DNA of 37,767 nucleotides from positions 1 to 37,767 of the IMG/VR virus record IMGVR_UViG_3300010885_035698, one strand, 5' to 3'. Under the pieces are notes generated by a model. That model had not been told where the DNA came from, searched no databases, and saw only the letters and a list, made by a program, of their open reading frames with translations. Positions 1 through 5,185 of this stretch are shown here, piece by piece (positions within the stretch are counted from its first letter, which is position 1; each line of letters opens with the position of its first letter). The DNA comes from a virus. Both the position numbers and the translations under genes were made by a program.

Positions 1-11
1 AATGTTTGTTT

Positions 12-419
12 TTAACCCACAAAGCGTGGGTCGTGGTGTTCCCAACGGCCAGCCATCTGCTGGACCTTCTCCGCAGGGCAACCGTGGGTGTTTGACCAGC
101 TGTTTTCACAGTGTACAACGAATACACTGTAGCCATACTTAGCGGCCAAACTAAGGTACGCCTCGTAGTCTCGCCTCACTACTGAGGTGTTAGCTACGGC
201 CAAGCGGGGCCAATCAGCCCTCATTGCAGTAGTCACTTGCTCTTCGCACCACCGATGAGCTAGACTAAGCTTGGTGTAGTCGAATAGGTACTCTCCTGTT
301 TCGTTCAGGAAATACTTATCCGCCTCAAAGGCGGGGCACGACAAATCCAGTGAAGCAGCCAAGCTGCTTTTACCTGAACCGGGCAACCCTCTGATAACGT
401 ACAAGATCTTTTGATTCAT
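12..419 (-). CDS. Small P-loop kinase (AAA_33 / polynucleotide-kinase-like)
   Basis: A 135-residue protein with a clear Walker A motif near the N-terminus (GLPGSGKS, residues 11-18) after a hydrophobic beta strand, as in the AAA_33 or zeta-toxin/polynucleotide-kinase-like P-loop kinases that phages often carry. It is shorter than a full kinase-phosphatase such as T4 Pnk, so no phosphatase domain is present. An Asp-containing segment (FEADKYF, about 32-38) after the P-loop fits the substrate side of such kinases. The start is supported by an AGGAGGAAG ribosome binding site just upstream. It has its own promoter-like region at about 489-519 and lies downstream of the terminator of the membrane-protein gene. 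Substrate (nucleotide, RNA end or small molecule) is unknown. Confidence 0.75.
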   Translation of the reverse strand: MNQKILYVIRGLPGSGKSSLAASLDLSCPAFEADKYFLNETGEYLFDYTKLSLAHRWCEEQVTTAMRADWPRLAVANTSVVRRDYEAYLSLAAKYGYSVFVVHCENSWSNTHGCPAEKVQQMAGRWEHHDPRFVG

Positions 420-488
420 TTCTTCCTCCTTTTAGCTGTGCTTTAGGCTTAACGCAAACCTAATTTTTAATGGTAACACAGTTCACAT

Positions 489-519
489 GTTATATTCACA
501 CAATAGGTGGGCTATTTTA
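489..519 (-). promoter_or_regulatory. Promoter-like element upstream of the P-loop kinase gene
   Basis: Read on the minus strand, TAAAATAGCCC is followed about 18 nt later by AATATAAC. This resembles, imperfectly, the conserved TAAAATA...TATATA promoter found four times plus one TATAAT variant in 1100-3000. The transcript would start near 480 and leave a leader of roughly 60 nt before the kinase start codon. It directly follows the terminator at 530-552. The call is an inference from similarity; the spacing is 2 nt longer than in the other copies. Confidence 0.4.
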
Positions 520-529
520 ATAGCTAAAT

Positions 530-552
530 AAGGACCCCGGTTAGGGGTCCTT
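530..552 (-). terminator. Hairpin terminator after the membrane-protein gene
   Basis: Nine-base arms AAGGACCCC and GGGGTCCTT surround a 5-nt loop, about 20 nt after the stop codon at 574. On the minus strand the stem is followed by TTATTTAGCTATTAAAA, a variant of the sequence that also follows the other terminators in this block. The T-tract is weak, so termination may be partial. Confidence 0.65.
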
Positions 553-573
553 GGGTCTCAAAAGCCCCTGTGT

Positions 574-1020
574 TTAGCTACCAGACTGCACGAAGATCGT
601 TTCTCCTGCAGCTCCCGCTGCCTTTCCTGCAACACCCGCCGTCTTGTCCACCGCCTCCTGAGGAGGAGCTTTCATTCCCTCATCGGCGGGCCGTCGGTCC
701 CTATTGGCCTGGGACCGGGCCTTGTCGTCCTCTTCAGAATTCTTGGCCTTCTTCCTGTCCATCACTTCGTTCGCCTTGGCTTCCACCATTGGGGTGGAAG
801 CAACCAGCATGCCGAGCGCGGCGAAGGCCAACGTCGTGATCGTGGCCATGCCGTTGAAGCCGGCCACCACCATCGAGCGGGTTTCATCCATGGACCAAGT
901 CCACGGAAATAACCAGCTTTCCCCGCTAGCAGGGACCAAAGCGTCTCCGCCGCCAATGGCAACGAAGAAGAGAATCGACACAACCGCGTAGGGCATAAAG
1001 CCCCAGAAGAACTTCTTCAT
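574..1020 (-). CDS. Small membrane protein with two predicted helices, function unknown
   Basis: A 148-residue protein with a positively charged start and a hydrophobic helix at about residues 5-23, a short loop containing several Trp, a second Ala/Gly-rich hydrophobic helix at about 50-74, then a long charged tail (about 80-148) rich in Lys, Arg, Glu and Ala. The topology suggests an inner-membrane protein with a soluble tail; I cannot name a family. The start has a GGAAAGGAA ribosome binding site, and the leader carries the GGGGTAATACCCC hairpin shared with the secreted-protein gene at 1772. Base composition is richer in G+C than the replication genes, which suggests a different origin. A roughly 85-nt leader separates it from the conserved promoter at 1104-1155. 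A holin-like role is possible but unsupported. Confidence 0.65.
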   Translation of the reverse strand: MKKFFWGFMPYAVVSILFFVAIGGGDALVPASGESWLFPWTWSMDETRSMVVAGFNGMATITTLAFAALGMLVASTPMVEAKANEVMDRKKAKNSEEDDKARSQANRDRRPADEGMKAPPQEAVDKTAGVAGKAAGAAGETIFVQSGS

Positions 1021-1035
1021 TCGAAGTTCCTTTCC

Positions 1036-1048
1036 GGGGTATTACCCC
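1036..1048 (-). promoter_or_regulatory. Leader hairpin GGGGTAATACCCC, copy 1
   Basis: A 4-bp G/C stem with a TAATA loop lies just upstream of the ribosome binding site of the 148-residue membrane protein. The surrounding 19 bases (TTTCCGGGGTATTACCCCT on the plus strand) are identical to those in the leader of the gene at 1772-2299. The position next to the GGAAAGG site suggests control of translation or of mRNA 5'-end stability. Confidence 0.5.
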
Positions 1049-1103
1049 TAGTAGTCGCTTACTTGTAGTCAGGATTACGCACCCAACAGCAAGTATCGCT
1101 ACT

Positions 1104-1155
1104 TATATATATATACCGCAAAAGGGGGTCTATTTTAGTCCCTCAATACTGTCAA
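1104..1155 (-). promoter_or_regulatory. Conserved promoter (minus) for the membrane-protein gene
   Basis: On the minus strand: TTGACAGTATT, then CTAAAATA, 16 nt, then TATATATATA. The same arrangement occurs at 2558-2604 and 2952-3002 on the plus strand. The TATATA box is a plausible -10; TAAAATA sits where a -35 would be; TTGACAG lies too far upstream to be an ordinary -35 and may be an activator site. Confidence 0.65.
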
Positions 1156-1156
1156 C

Positions 1157-1172
1157 CTTTAATAGCTAAAAA
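1157..1172 (-). repeat. Terminator-flanking repeat TTTTTAGCTATTAAAG, copy 1
   Basis: Minus-strand copy of a 16-base sequence also found exactly at 2935-2950 and 3292-3307 on the plus strand and, with changes, at 515-530. In this copy and at 2935 it joins a terminator directly to the next TTGACAGTATT promoter element. Confidence 0.75.
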
Positions 1173-1213
1173 GAACGATCCTTATGGCCCCGAAGGGTGG
1201 CAAGGATCGTTCT
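1172..1213 (-). terminator. Intrinsic terminator of RNA A
   Basis: On the minus strand a 12-bp perfect stem (AGAACGATCCTT with AAGGATCGTTCT) encloses an inner CCC-TTCG-GGG stem with a UUCG tetraloop and is followed by TTTTT. The same T-run begins the TTTTTAGCTATTAAAG sequence that follows the terminators at 2914 and 3277. It ends the non-coding transcript that starts near 1663. Confidence 0.85.
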
Positions 1214-1663
1214 ATAGCTGTTGCGGTGTTTCTGCAGAAACCTTGACAACAGCTAGTTATTGTTCCGGAACCTCCGGGCATGGCTTACTAACACCTCTTC
1301 GTCCTGCCGCAACCTACTGATCTTGTAGGTCGCTTTAGTTATCCCCTCGCAAGGGGGGCGGTTTACGAGGGACAACCCAACTCTCGTTGGATTTCTAGGT
1401 AGGCTCTCGTCCCCTAGACATACCCACTCCAGTTTTATTAGAGTAGGCTGTTAATAGGTCCCTCACAGGTATGGGACCAACCTTGACTAGCCTCCGTTGC
1501 CACGGGGCGCTGCTCTTTTGCCGAGCCAGCATTAAAGTCGAACCTAAATGGAGTGTACAGCTCCAGTGCTACCGGGGGTATTTATTCCGGTAAGCTGCTA
1601 ACCCACCAGTTAGGTAGGTCATACGGTAGGTACCGTAGGGCCCTATATATTGCTATATAGAGC
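1172..1663 (-). ncRNA. RNA A: large structured non-coding RNA candidate (about 490 nt)
   Basis: No open reading frame of note lies here, yet the stretch has its own promoter (1669-1699, with TATAAT) and a strong terminator (1172-1213). Read 5' to 3' on the minus strand it folds into a chain of local hairpins: a 10-bp stem with a GCAA loop at the 5' end (about 1640-1663), ACGGTA/TACCGT, CTAAC/GTTAG, TACCGG/CCGGTA, TGGAG/CTCCA, GGTCCC/GGGACC, CCTACTC/GAGTGGG, TCTAGG/CCTAGA, CCAAC-GAGA-GTTGG, CCCCT/AGGGG, a 9-bp GCGACCTAC/GTAGGTTGC, CCGGA/TCCGG, and TAGCTGTTG/CAACAGCTA enclosing GTTTC/GAAAC. Two GNRA loops and a UUCG loop point to a selected tertiary fold. I do not recognise a known class; it does not look like tmRNA or RNase P RNA. 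Size and style recall the large ornate phage RNAs (GOLLD, ROOL). Confidence 0.75.
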
Positions 1664-1668
1664 TTATG

Positions 1669-1699
1669 TATTATACCCCAAAAAGGAGGTTATTTTAGC
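1669..1699 (-). promoter_or_regulatory. Conserved promoter (minus) for RNA A
   Basis: On the minus strand GGCTAAAATAACC, then CTCCTTTTTGGGG, then TATAAT. The spacing from TAAAAT to TATAAT is 16 nt, identical to the other copies, and here the downstream box is a perfect bacterial -10. This copy lacks the upstream TTGACAGTATT element, so that element is not an obligatory part of the promoter. Confidence 0.7.
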
Positions 1700-1721
1700 C
1701 TTACCTTGATACCTAAAAAAA

Positions 1722-1750
1722 GCCCCCCAACTCCTTGCGGAGTGGGGGGC
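1722..1750 (-). terminator. Intrinsic terminator of the secreted-protein gene
   Basis: On the minus strand GCCCCCC-ACTCC pairs with GGAGT-TGGGGGGC around a GCAA loop, followed by TTTTTTT. It lies 22 nt past the stop codon at 1772 and just before the RNA A promoter. A textbook intrinsic terminator. Confidence 0.9.
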
Positions 1751-1771
1751 ATCGTCCATGGTGGGGGGCCT

Positions 1772-2299
1772 TTAGCGGCTCCACCACCATGCCAACTGAT
1801 CAGACCATGAAGGATTGGTCAACCGCTGCACTCGCTGCTCGCTCGCAATCTGCTGTGCGATTGCAGCAGAGGTGGCCGATTTGTTTCCCATCGACGCCCT
1901 AACATGGATCGCCGCCGTCCACGCCGGGATGCGGACGTAGTCAATTCCAGCAGCCTGCGCCACCCACGCATCGTGGGTGGTTTGGACCGTCATGATTGCA
2001 GCGACGCCCAAGTCGGGCGTCACCTTCGTCGCCGCTTCTACAGCGGCGCAAGTGGAGGCTCCTGCCTCCACAATTCCTTCTGGGGTGGTGGTGCACTCCA
2101 CCTTAAGATCCAGCTGCTTCTGCAGCTGCTGCTCTGCCTCACTCCAAGCTGCCTTGGTCTCCTGGATGGAGACCAGCATGGCTGCGGCCTTTGCCGCAAC
2201 CTCCTCCGCCGTCGGCGCCTTAGCCGAAGGTGGAGTCGCTTGGCAAACGCCTCCGATGAAGAAGGCGATTGTACAAACGAGTGTTAGAAGAGTCTTCAT
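1772..2299 (-). CDS. Secreted or periplasmic protein with signal peptide, function unknown
   Basis: A 175-residue protein beginning with a classic Sec signal peptide: MKT, a hydrophobic core to about residue 18, and a likely cleavage site near CQA-TPP (about 21-22). The mature part is Ala-rich, with a probable helical or coiled-coil section around residues 32-65, two Cys (about 70 and 83) that could form a disulfide, and a C-terminal Trp cluster. I do not recognise a family. A GGAGGAG ribosome binding site supports the start. The leader carries the GGGGTAATACCCC hairpin shared with the 574-1020 gene and a larger stem (GCTGTTG with CAACAGC). Promoter at 2392-2426, terminator at 1722-1750, so it is a single-gene unit. 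Its G+C-rich codons contrast with the main minus-strand genes. A lipoprotein is possible but the GGVC segment is a poor lipobox. Confidence 0.7.
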   Translation of the reverse strand: MKTLLTLVCTIAFFIGGVCQATPPSAKAPTAEEVAAKAAAMLVSIQETKAAWSEAEQQLQKQLDLKVECTTTPEGIVEAGASTCAAVEAATKVTPDLGVAAIMTVQTTHDAWVAQAAGIDYVRIPAWTAAIHVRASMGNKSATSAAIAQQIASEQRVQRLTNPSWSDQLAWWWSR

Positions 2300-2315
2300 G
2301 AGACTCCTCCTTTCC

Positions 2316-2328
2316 GGGGTATTACCCC
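2316..2328 (-). promoter_or_regulatory. Leader hairpin GGGGTAATACCCC, copy 2
   Basis: Same hairpin and flanks as at 1036-1048, placed immediately upstream of the GGAAAGGAGGAG ribosome binding site of the secreted-protein gene. Two unrelated exported proteins sharing this leader suggests common translational control. Confidence 0.5.
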
Positions 2329-2391
2329 TTTAAGCTGTTGTTGACAGTATGAGCGGTTACGCAACCCTCATTATCAGCTACAACAGCCTTA

Positions 2392-2426
2392 GGTATATAT
2401 ACCTCAAAAAGGGGTCTATTTTAGCC
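2392..2426 (-). promoter_or_regulatory. Conserved promoter (minus) for the secreted-protein gene
   Basis: On the minus strand GGGCTAAAATAGACC, CCTTTTTGAGG, then TATATATACC. From TAAAATA to the TATATA box it is identical to the plus-strand copy at 2571-2604. The two copies face away from each other across the 10-bp repeat array at 2427-2557. Confidence 0.65.
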
Positions 2427-2557
2427 CTAAAAAGGCCCTTTTAGGCCCTTTTAGGCCCTTTTAGGCCCTTTTAGGCCCTTTTAGGGCTATTGACAGTTTT
2501 AGGCCCTTTTAGCCCTAAAAAGCCTCTTTTAGGCCCTTTTAGGCTCTTTTAGGCCTG
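2427..2557. repeat. Tandem 10-bp repeat array (GGCCCTTTTA) between divergent promoters
   Basis: Five consecutive perfect copies of the 10-base unit GGCCCTTTTA run from about 2430 to 2484. After an isolated TTGACAG (2490-2496) come more degenerate copies (CCCTTTTAGCCC, CTCTTTTAGGCC, CTCTTTTAGGCC) up to the plus-strand promoter. The 10-bp period matches the DNA helix, so the same face is presented repeatedly. There are no unique spacers. Likely a protein-binding array (operator, iteron or replication signal). Confidence 0.75.
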
Positions 2558-2604
2558 TTGACAGTATTAGGGGCTAAAATAGACCCCTTTTTGAGGTATA
2601 TATA
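2558..2604 (+). promoter_or_regulatory. Conserved promoter (plus) for RNA B
   Basis: TTGACAGTATTAG, GGG, CTAAAATA, 16 nt, then TATATATA. The start point would be near 2609. Same layout and spacing as at 2952-3002 and as the minus copy at 1104-1155. Confidence 0.7.
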
Positions 2605-2608
2605 CATA

Positions 2609-2938
2609 TGGCCGTTATAGCTATATATAAGAGCTTATCCATGTCGGAATGGCCTTTATAGCTATAACGAGCCAATATGTAGTAGTACGTATTGGCAGTT
2701 GATCCCCCTCACCCCTTGCGGGGTGGGTGCTCATCTGGTGCAGGTCGCTAACCCTAAGGGGGAGGCTATCCGGACAGGTACCTCCTACGGTGGGGCCTTA
2801 ACCCGACCTCCCCCCCGAAGTCTGGGGTCACGGTTGCAATGCGAAACCTCCACATGAAGGTGTGGAACACGGGAATCGCGCTTAAGCCTATTGGAAATAG
2901 GGTGAAGCAAAAACCCCCCTGAAATGGGGGCTTTTTTT
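2609..2938 (+). ncRNA. RNA B: structured non-coding RNA candidate (about 330 nt)
   Basis: A gene-free unit with its own promoter (2558-2604) and intrinsic terminator (2914-2938). A 13-bp perfect long-range stem pairs CGTTATAGCTATA (about 2613-2625) with TATAGCTATAACG (about 2656-2668), enclosing ATAAG/CTTAT. Next come GCCAATA/TATTGGC with inner GTA/TAC (about 2670-2695), CACCCC-TTGC-GGGGTG (about 2709-2724), GGAGG/CCTCC, a CCACA/TGTGG stem, CCTATT/AATAGG near 2888-2902, and GCTT/GAAGC closing around it. No plausible coding frame with a ribosome binding site is visible. I do not recognise the class; no B12 box, 6S-like long rod or tmRNA tag frame is evident. Its 5' part is nearly complementary to the 5' end of RNA A. 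Confidence 0.7.
2914..2938 (+). terminator. Intrinsic terminator of RNA B
   Basis: CCCCCC, a short AT-rich loop, GGGGG, then C and eight T. Immediately followed by the AGCTATTAAAG repeat and the next promoter. Confidence 0.9.
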
Positions 2939-2950
2939 TAGCTATTAAAG
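2935..2950 (+). repeat. Terminator-flanking repeat TTTTTAGCTATTAAAG, copy 2
   Basis: Exact copy of the sequence at 1157-1172 (minus) and 3292-3307 (plus). It begins inside the terminator T-run and ends 1 nt before the TTGACAG element. Confidence 0.75.
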
Positions 2951-2951
2951 G

Positions 2952-3002
2952 TTGACAGTATTAGGGGCTAAAATAAGGCTCCTTTTGAGGTATATATATA
3001 TA
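2952..3002 (+). promoter_or_regulatory. Conserved promoter (plus) for the 67-residue gene
   Basis: TTGACAGTATTAG, GGG, CTAAAATA, 16 nt, then an extended TATATATATATA box. Start point near 3008, giving a leader of about 75 nt that can fold: AGGGTTT pairs with AAACCCT around CTAATT/AATTAG. Confidence 0.7.
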
Positions 3003-3061
3003 TGTAGAGGGTTTAGACCTAATTGATGGGTGTTCCATTAATTAGAAACAAACCCTACTAC

Positions 3062-3081
3062 TACTCTTGAAAGGAGTAGCC
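3062..3081 (+). promoter_or_regulatory. Hairpin that hides a ribosome binding site
   Basis: CTACTC (from about 3061) can pair with GAGTAG (about 3074-3079), leaving the AAAGG side of the ribosome binding site in the loop and the GAG in the stem, directly upstream of ATG at 3082. This would lower initiation unless opened by a ligand, protein, temperature or another RNA. Inferred from sequence only. Confidence 0.4.
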
Positions 3082-3285
3082 ATGTCAATAGTTTGGCAGC
3101 CGTCCTTACGGCATCCCAAATTCCAGGTCGTAAAAGACCTGGTCTTTGGAATCGTGGGAACAATGGACGGATGGGAAACCTCCTCCATTACTACCACGGA
3201 GCAGGCAGAGGCCCTGCTCCAGATCCCGGGGTGTCCCTTTGAGCAGGAGCTCAAGGAGATCATCAAGAAAGGAGTGAGCCCGTAA
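3082..3285 (+). CDS. Small protein of unknown function (67 residues), the only confident plus-strand gene
   Basis: The ATG at 3082 follows AAGGAG with 5-nt spacing and is preferred over the in-frame TTG at 3067, which would place the ribosome binding site inside the gene. The product is soluble, mixed alpha/beta in character, with a TTEQAEALL helix and a basic C-terminal helix (KEIIKKG). No family recognised. It has its own conserved promoter and its stop codon lies inside the terminator hairpin loop. Convergent with the portal operon, whose last stop is at 3314. Likely expressed together with RNA A and RNA B since the promoters match. Confidence 0.75.
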   Translation: MSIVWQPSLRHPKFQVVKDLVFGIVGTMDGWETSSITTTEQAEALLQIPGCPFEQELKEIIKKGVSP

Positions 3286-3296
3286 GGGCTTTTTTT
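3277..3296 (+). terminator. Intrinsic terminator overlapping a stop codon
   Basis: AGCCC, a GTAA loop that contains the TAA stop codon, GGGCT, then six T. It is followed by the third exact copy of TTTTTAGCTATTAAAG (3292-3307). Confidence 0.8.
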
Positions 3297-3307
3297 AGCT
3301 ATTAAAG
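3292..3307 (+). repeat. Terminator-flanking repeat TTTTTAGCTATTAAAG, copy 3
   Basis: Exact copy of the sequence at 2935-2950. Here no promoter follows; instead the minus-strand portal gene ends 7 nt away. This suggests that the repeat belongs to the terminator rather than to the promoter. Confidence 0.7.
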
Positions 3308-3313
3308 TACCTA

Positions 3314-5185
3314 TTACTGTGGAGGCATTCCGGTTGCTGGCGGAGCCGGTTGCCTAAGTTGGTCTTTACCTTGGTTACCTGCTTGCTGAGTAATCTGATC
3401 CAACATACCCTTGATGACAGCATGTAGGTGAGGGTCTTGGCTCTTAATACCTTCCAAGATCTGCCTACGTTGCGGACTGCCCAATGGAGCCGTAGCCATG
3501 ATTTCGTTAACTCGGCCTTGAGCATCCCCAAAGAAGCTTTCCAAGTCCTTACCTGCTCCTGCAGCCGTAGGCCCAGCTACGCCGTTAATAGGCATTGCTG
3601 GAGCGCCCATACCGCCACCGATATTTGGCCCACCTGGCATACCGCCTGCTCCTGCTTCCTGCCCTGGGGCTCCAATGAAGGCTCCTGGAGGCGCAGCCAT
3701 AATCTGCTCGTTTTCTTCTGCTTTGCGCATGCGTTCCATGTAAGACTTTTCTTCTCGCATCTTGAACTCTTGCTCGCTTTGGCGCTTCTTGAAGGTGTCC
3801 TTCCAATCCAAGCCGAAGAGGGTAAGTACGTCTTGTTCCGATGCGACGCCTTGCATCATCATCTGCAACATCATCATGCGGCGTTCAATGTCATCTGCAT
3901 GAGTAGGTCGAGTCAAGTTAACTTCACAAGGCAACCAGTTTAGAATAGCGCTAATTCTGTCAACAATCCAAGTTAAGGCTCGTTGTAAGCCGCCTAGAAA
4001 GATAGTTTCCCCTGCTTCAAATAAACGAGCAGCAAAAGGGGCTGTTTGAACACTAAGGGTCTTACGGTACAGTTCTACTGGAACGCCTAAGCCGTTTAAG
4101 AAGTCAGCTTGGGCTGCATCTAACAGTTGTGGAGTAACAAAGTTCTTACCTTCACCGCCTAATAGTTGGTAATTAACTGGAGTAGGTAACCATTGCCAAC
4201 CAGTGGGATCTTTACGAGCTCTATCAATAGAGCGCATAACCTGAGAGCCGAAGGAGCCAATGTTTACCGACTGCATAAAGTCGCCATTGGCTCCAATAGA
4301 TGCCGGAGTAACCAAGCGAATAGGCAACATATGATCTAAGGCAATAGCTTCGTTATTGCGCTTAAGTATTTGGGCTAGGTATGCATCCCTAAAGCCTGCA
4401 ATTACCGGAGGCAAACCCCATTCACCCATTTTGATGTCGCTAAGGTTGCCAATGGAGATATGGTGCAACATGCCGTCAGCAAACTGAAACAAGCTACTAG
4501 CTCGCACAGCTTGAACAATACCCCATGGAGCTTCTTGTAAGTACTTCTTATTGCCGGCCTGAATCAAGGTTCGGTCTTGACTCGGTACTTCGTAGTAATA
4601 CTCAGGAATACCTCCGTATGGCTGGTTTACGATTCTAATCTGCCGAATTGGCCAACGCTTAATAGTGATCTTATTCTCTTCTAGTGTAGGTCGATCATCT
4701 GGATTAAGCGTTTGAACCTGCTTACCGCAACTAGCGCACTTGTAACTAAACCCAGTGCTTAGACTAAACTTATATTCTACGTTAGCAATAGGCCGAGCTG
4801 CTCCACACTCAGCACAAGTTAAAAAGCGCTTAAATGGAGCTAATACCGAGATACAAGAATTACCGTAGACCTTGATATCCCGGCCAATCAAAAACAACAG
4901 AGTTTTAATCTGTTGTTTTTCTAAGAGGAACTTCTTGTACTCCGCCGCCTTATCTTCATCCTTAGTAATCACGTTAAGGTCGGTGCCGGTAAAGTAAGAA
5001 ACTACGTATTCAATAGCTTGGGCAAAAGTTCTATTGCTGTAATACATAGCCTCCGCCATCTCAAATGATTCGTTTATGTTCGTAGGCATATGCAGGGATG
5101 CATAGTCTAAGAACGGACTAGGAATACTATCTGAGTGGCTTAAAGCTCGGCGCTTGCTAAAGTCTGGCGTTGAAAAATCTGGCAT
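3314..5185 (-). CDS. Portal protein with a zinc-ribbon insertion
   Basis: A 623-residue protein with the features of large-phage portal proteins: an N-terminal region beginning around SPFLDYASLHMP, a central body with many structural motifs (for example the VPSQDRTLIQAGN region), a helical stem and wing region, and a C-terminal Gly/Pro/Met-rich disordered tail (about 500-623). A zinc-ribbon-like insertion is formed by CAEC (residues 124-127) and CASC (150-153). The portal forms the dodecameric ring at the capsid vertex through which DNA passes. The start ATG overlaps the stop of the ankyrin gene (TAATG), suggesting coupling. It is the last gene of its operon. No terminase or capsid gene is in this window. 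I am fairly sure of the family, less so of the subtype. Confidence 0.8.
   Translation of the reverse strand: MPDFSTPDFSKRRALSHSDSIPSPFLDYASLHMPTNINESFEMAEAMYYSNRTFAQAIEYVVSYFTGTDLNVITKDEDKAAEYKKFLLEKQQIKTLLFLIGRDIKVYGNSCISVLAPFKRFLTCAECGAARPIANVEYKFSLSTGFSYKCASCGKQVQTLNPDDRPTLEENKITIKRWPIRQIRIVNQPYGGIPEYYYEVPSQDRTLIQAGNKKYLQEAPWGIVQAVRASSLFQFADGMLHHISIGNLSDIKMGEWGLPPVIAGFRDAYLAQILKRNNEAIALDHMLPIRLVTPASIGANGDFMQSVNIGSFGSQVMRSIDRARKDPTGWQWLPTPVNYQLLGGEGKNFVTPQLLDAAQADFLNGLGVPVELYRKTLSVQTAPFAARLFEAGETIFLGGLQRALTWIVDRISAILNWLPCEVNLTRPTHADDIERRMMMLQMMMQGVASEQDVLTLFGLDWKDTFKKRQSEQEFKMREEKSYMERMRKAEENEQIMAAPPGAFIGAPGQEAGAGGMPGGPNIGGGMGAPAMPINGVAGPTAAGAGKDLESFFGDAQGRVNEIMATAPLGSPQRRQILEGIKSQDPHLHAVIKGMLDQITQQAGNQGKDQLRQPAPPATGMPPQ
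4890..4920. repeat. 12-bp perfect inverted repeat inside the portal gene
   Basis: AAAAACAACAGA and TCTGTTGTTTTT flank a 7-nt loop. With A-rich and T-rich ends it resembles a bidirectional terminator, but lies within the portal reading frame at about residues 89-98. Confidence 0.7.

Noticed and set aside
570-991. Plus-strand open frames opposite the 148-residue gene
   Set aside because: They are low-complexity shadows of the minus-strand gene and have no ribosome binding sites.
1172-1663. tmRNA, RNase P RNA or group I intron
   Set aside because: No tRNA-like ends or tag frame for tmRNA, no conserved RNase P core words that I could find, and no interrupted gene on either side that an intron would join.
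1904-2333. Plus-strand frames opposite the secreted-protein gene
   Set aside because: Composition mirrors the minus-strand gene, which has a signal peptide, promoter, ribosome binding site and terminator.
2427-2557. CRISPR-like array
   Set aside because: The repeat is only 10 bp, in direct tandem with no unique spacers, and there are no cas genes.
1-3300. tRNA genes in the RNA-rich block
   Set aside because: I looked for cloverleafs with a TTCGA-type T loop and acceptor stem and found none with complete arms.
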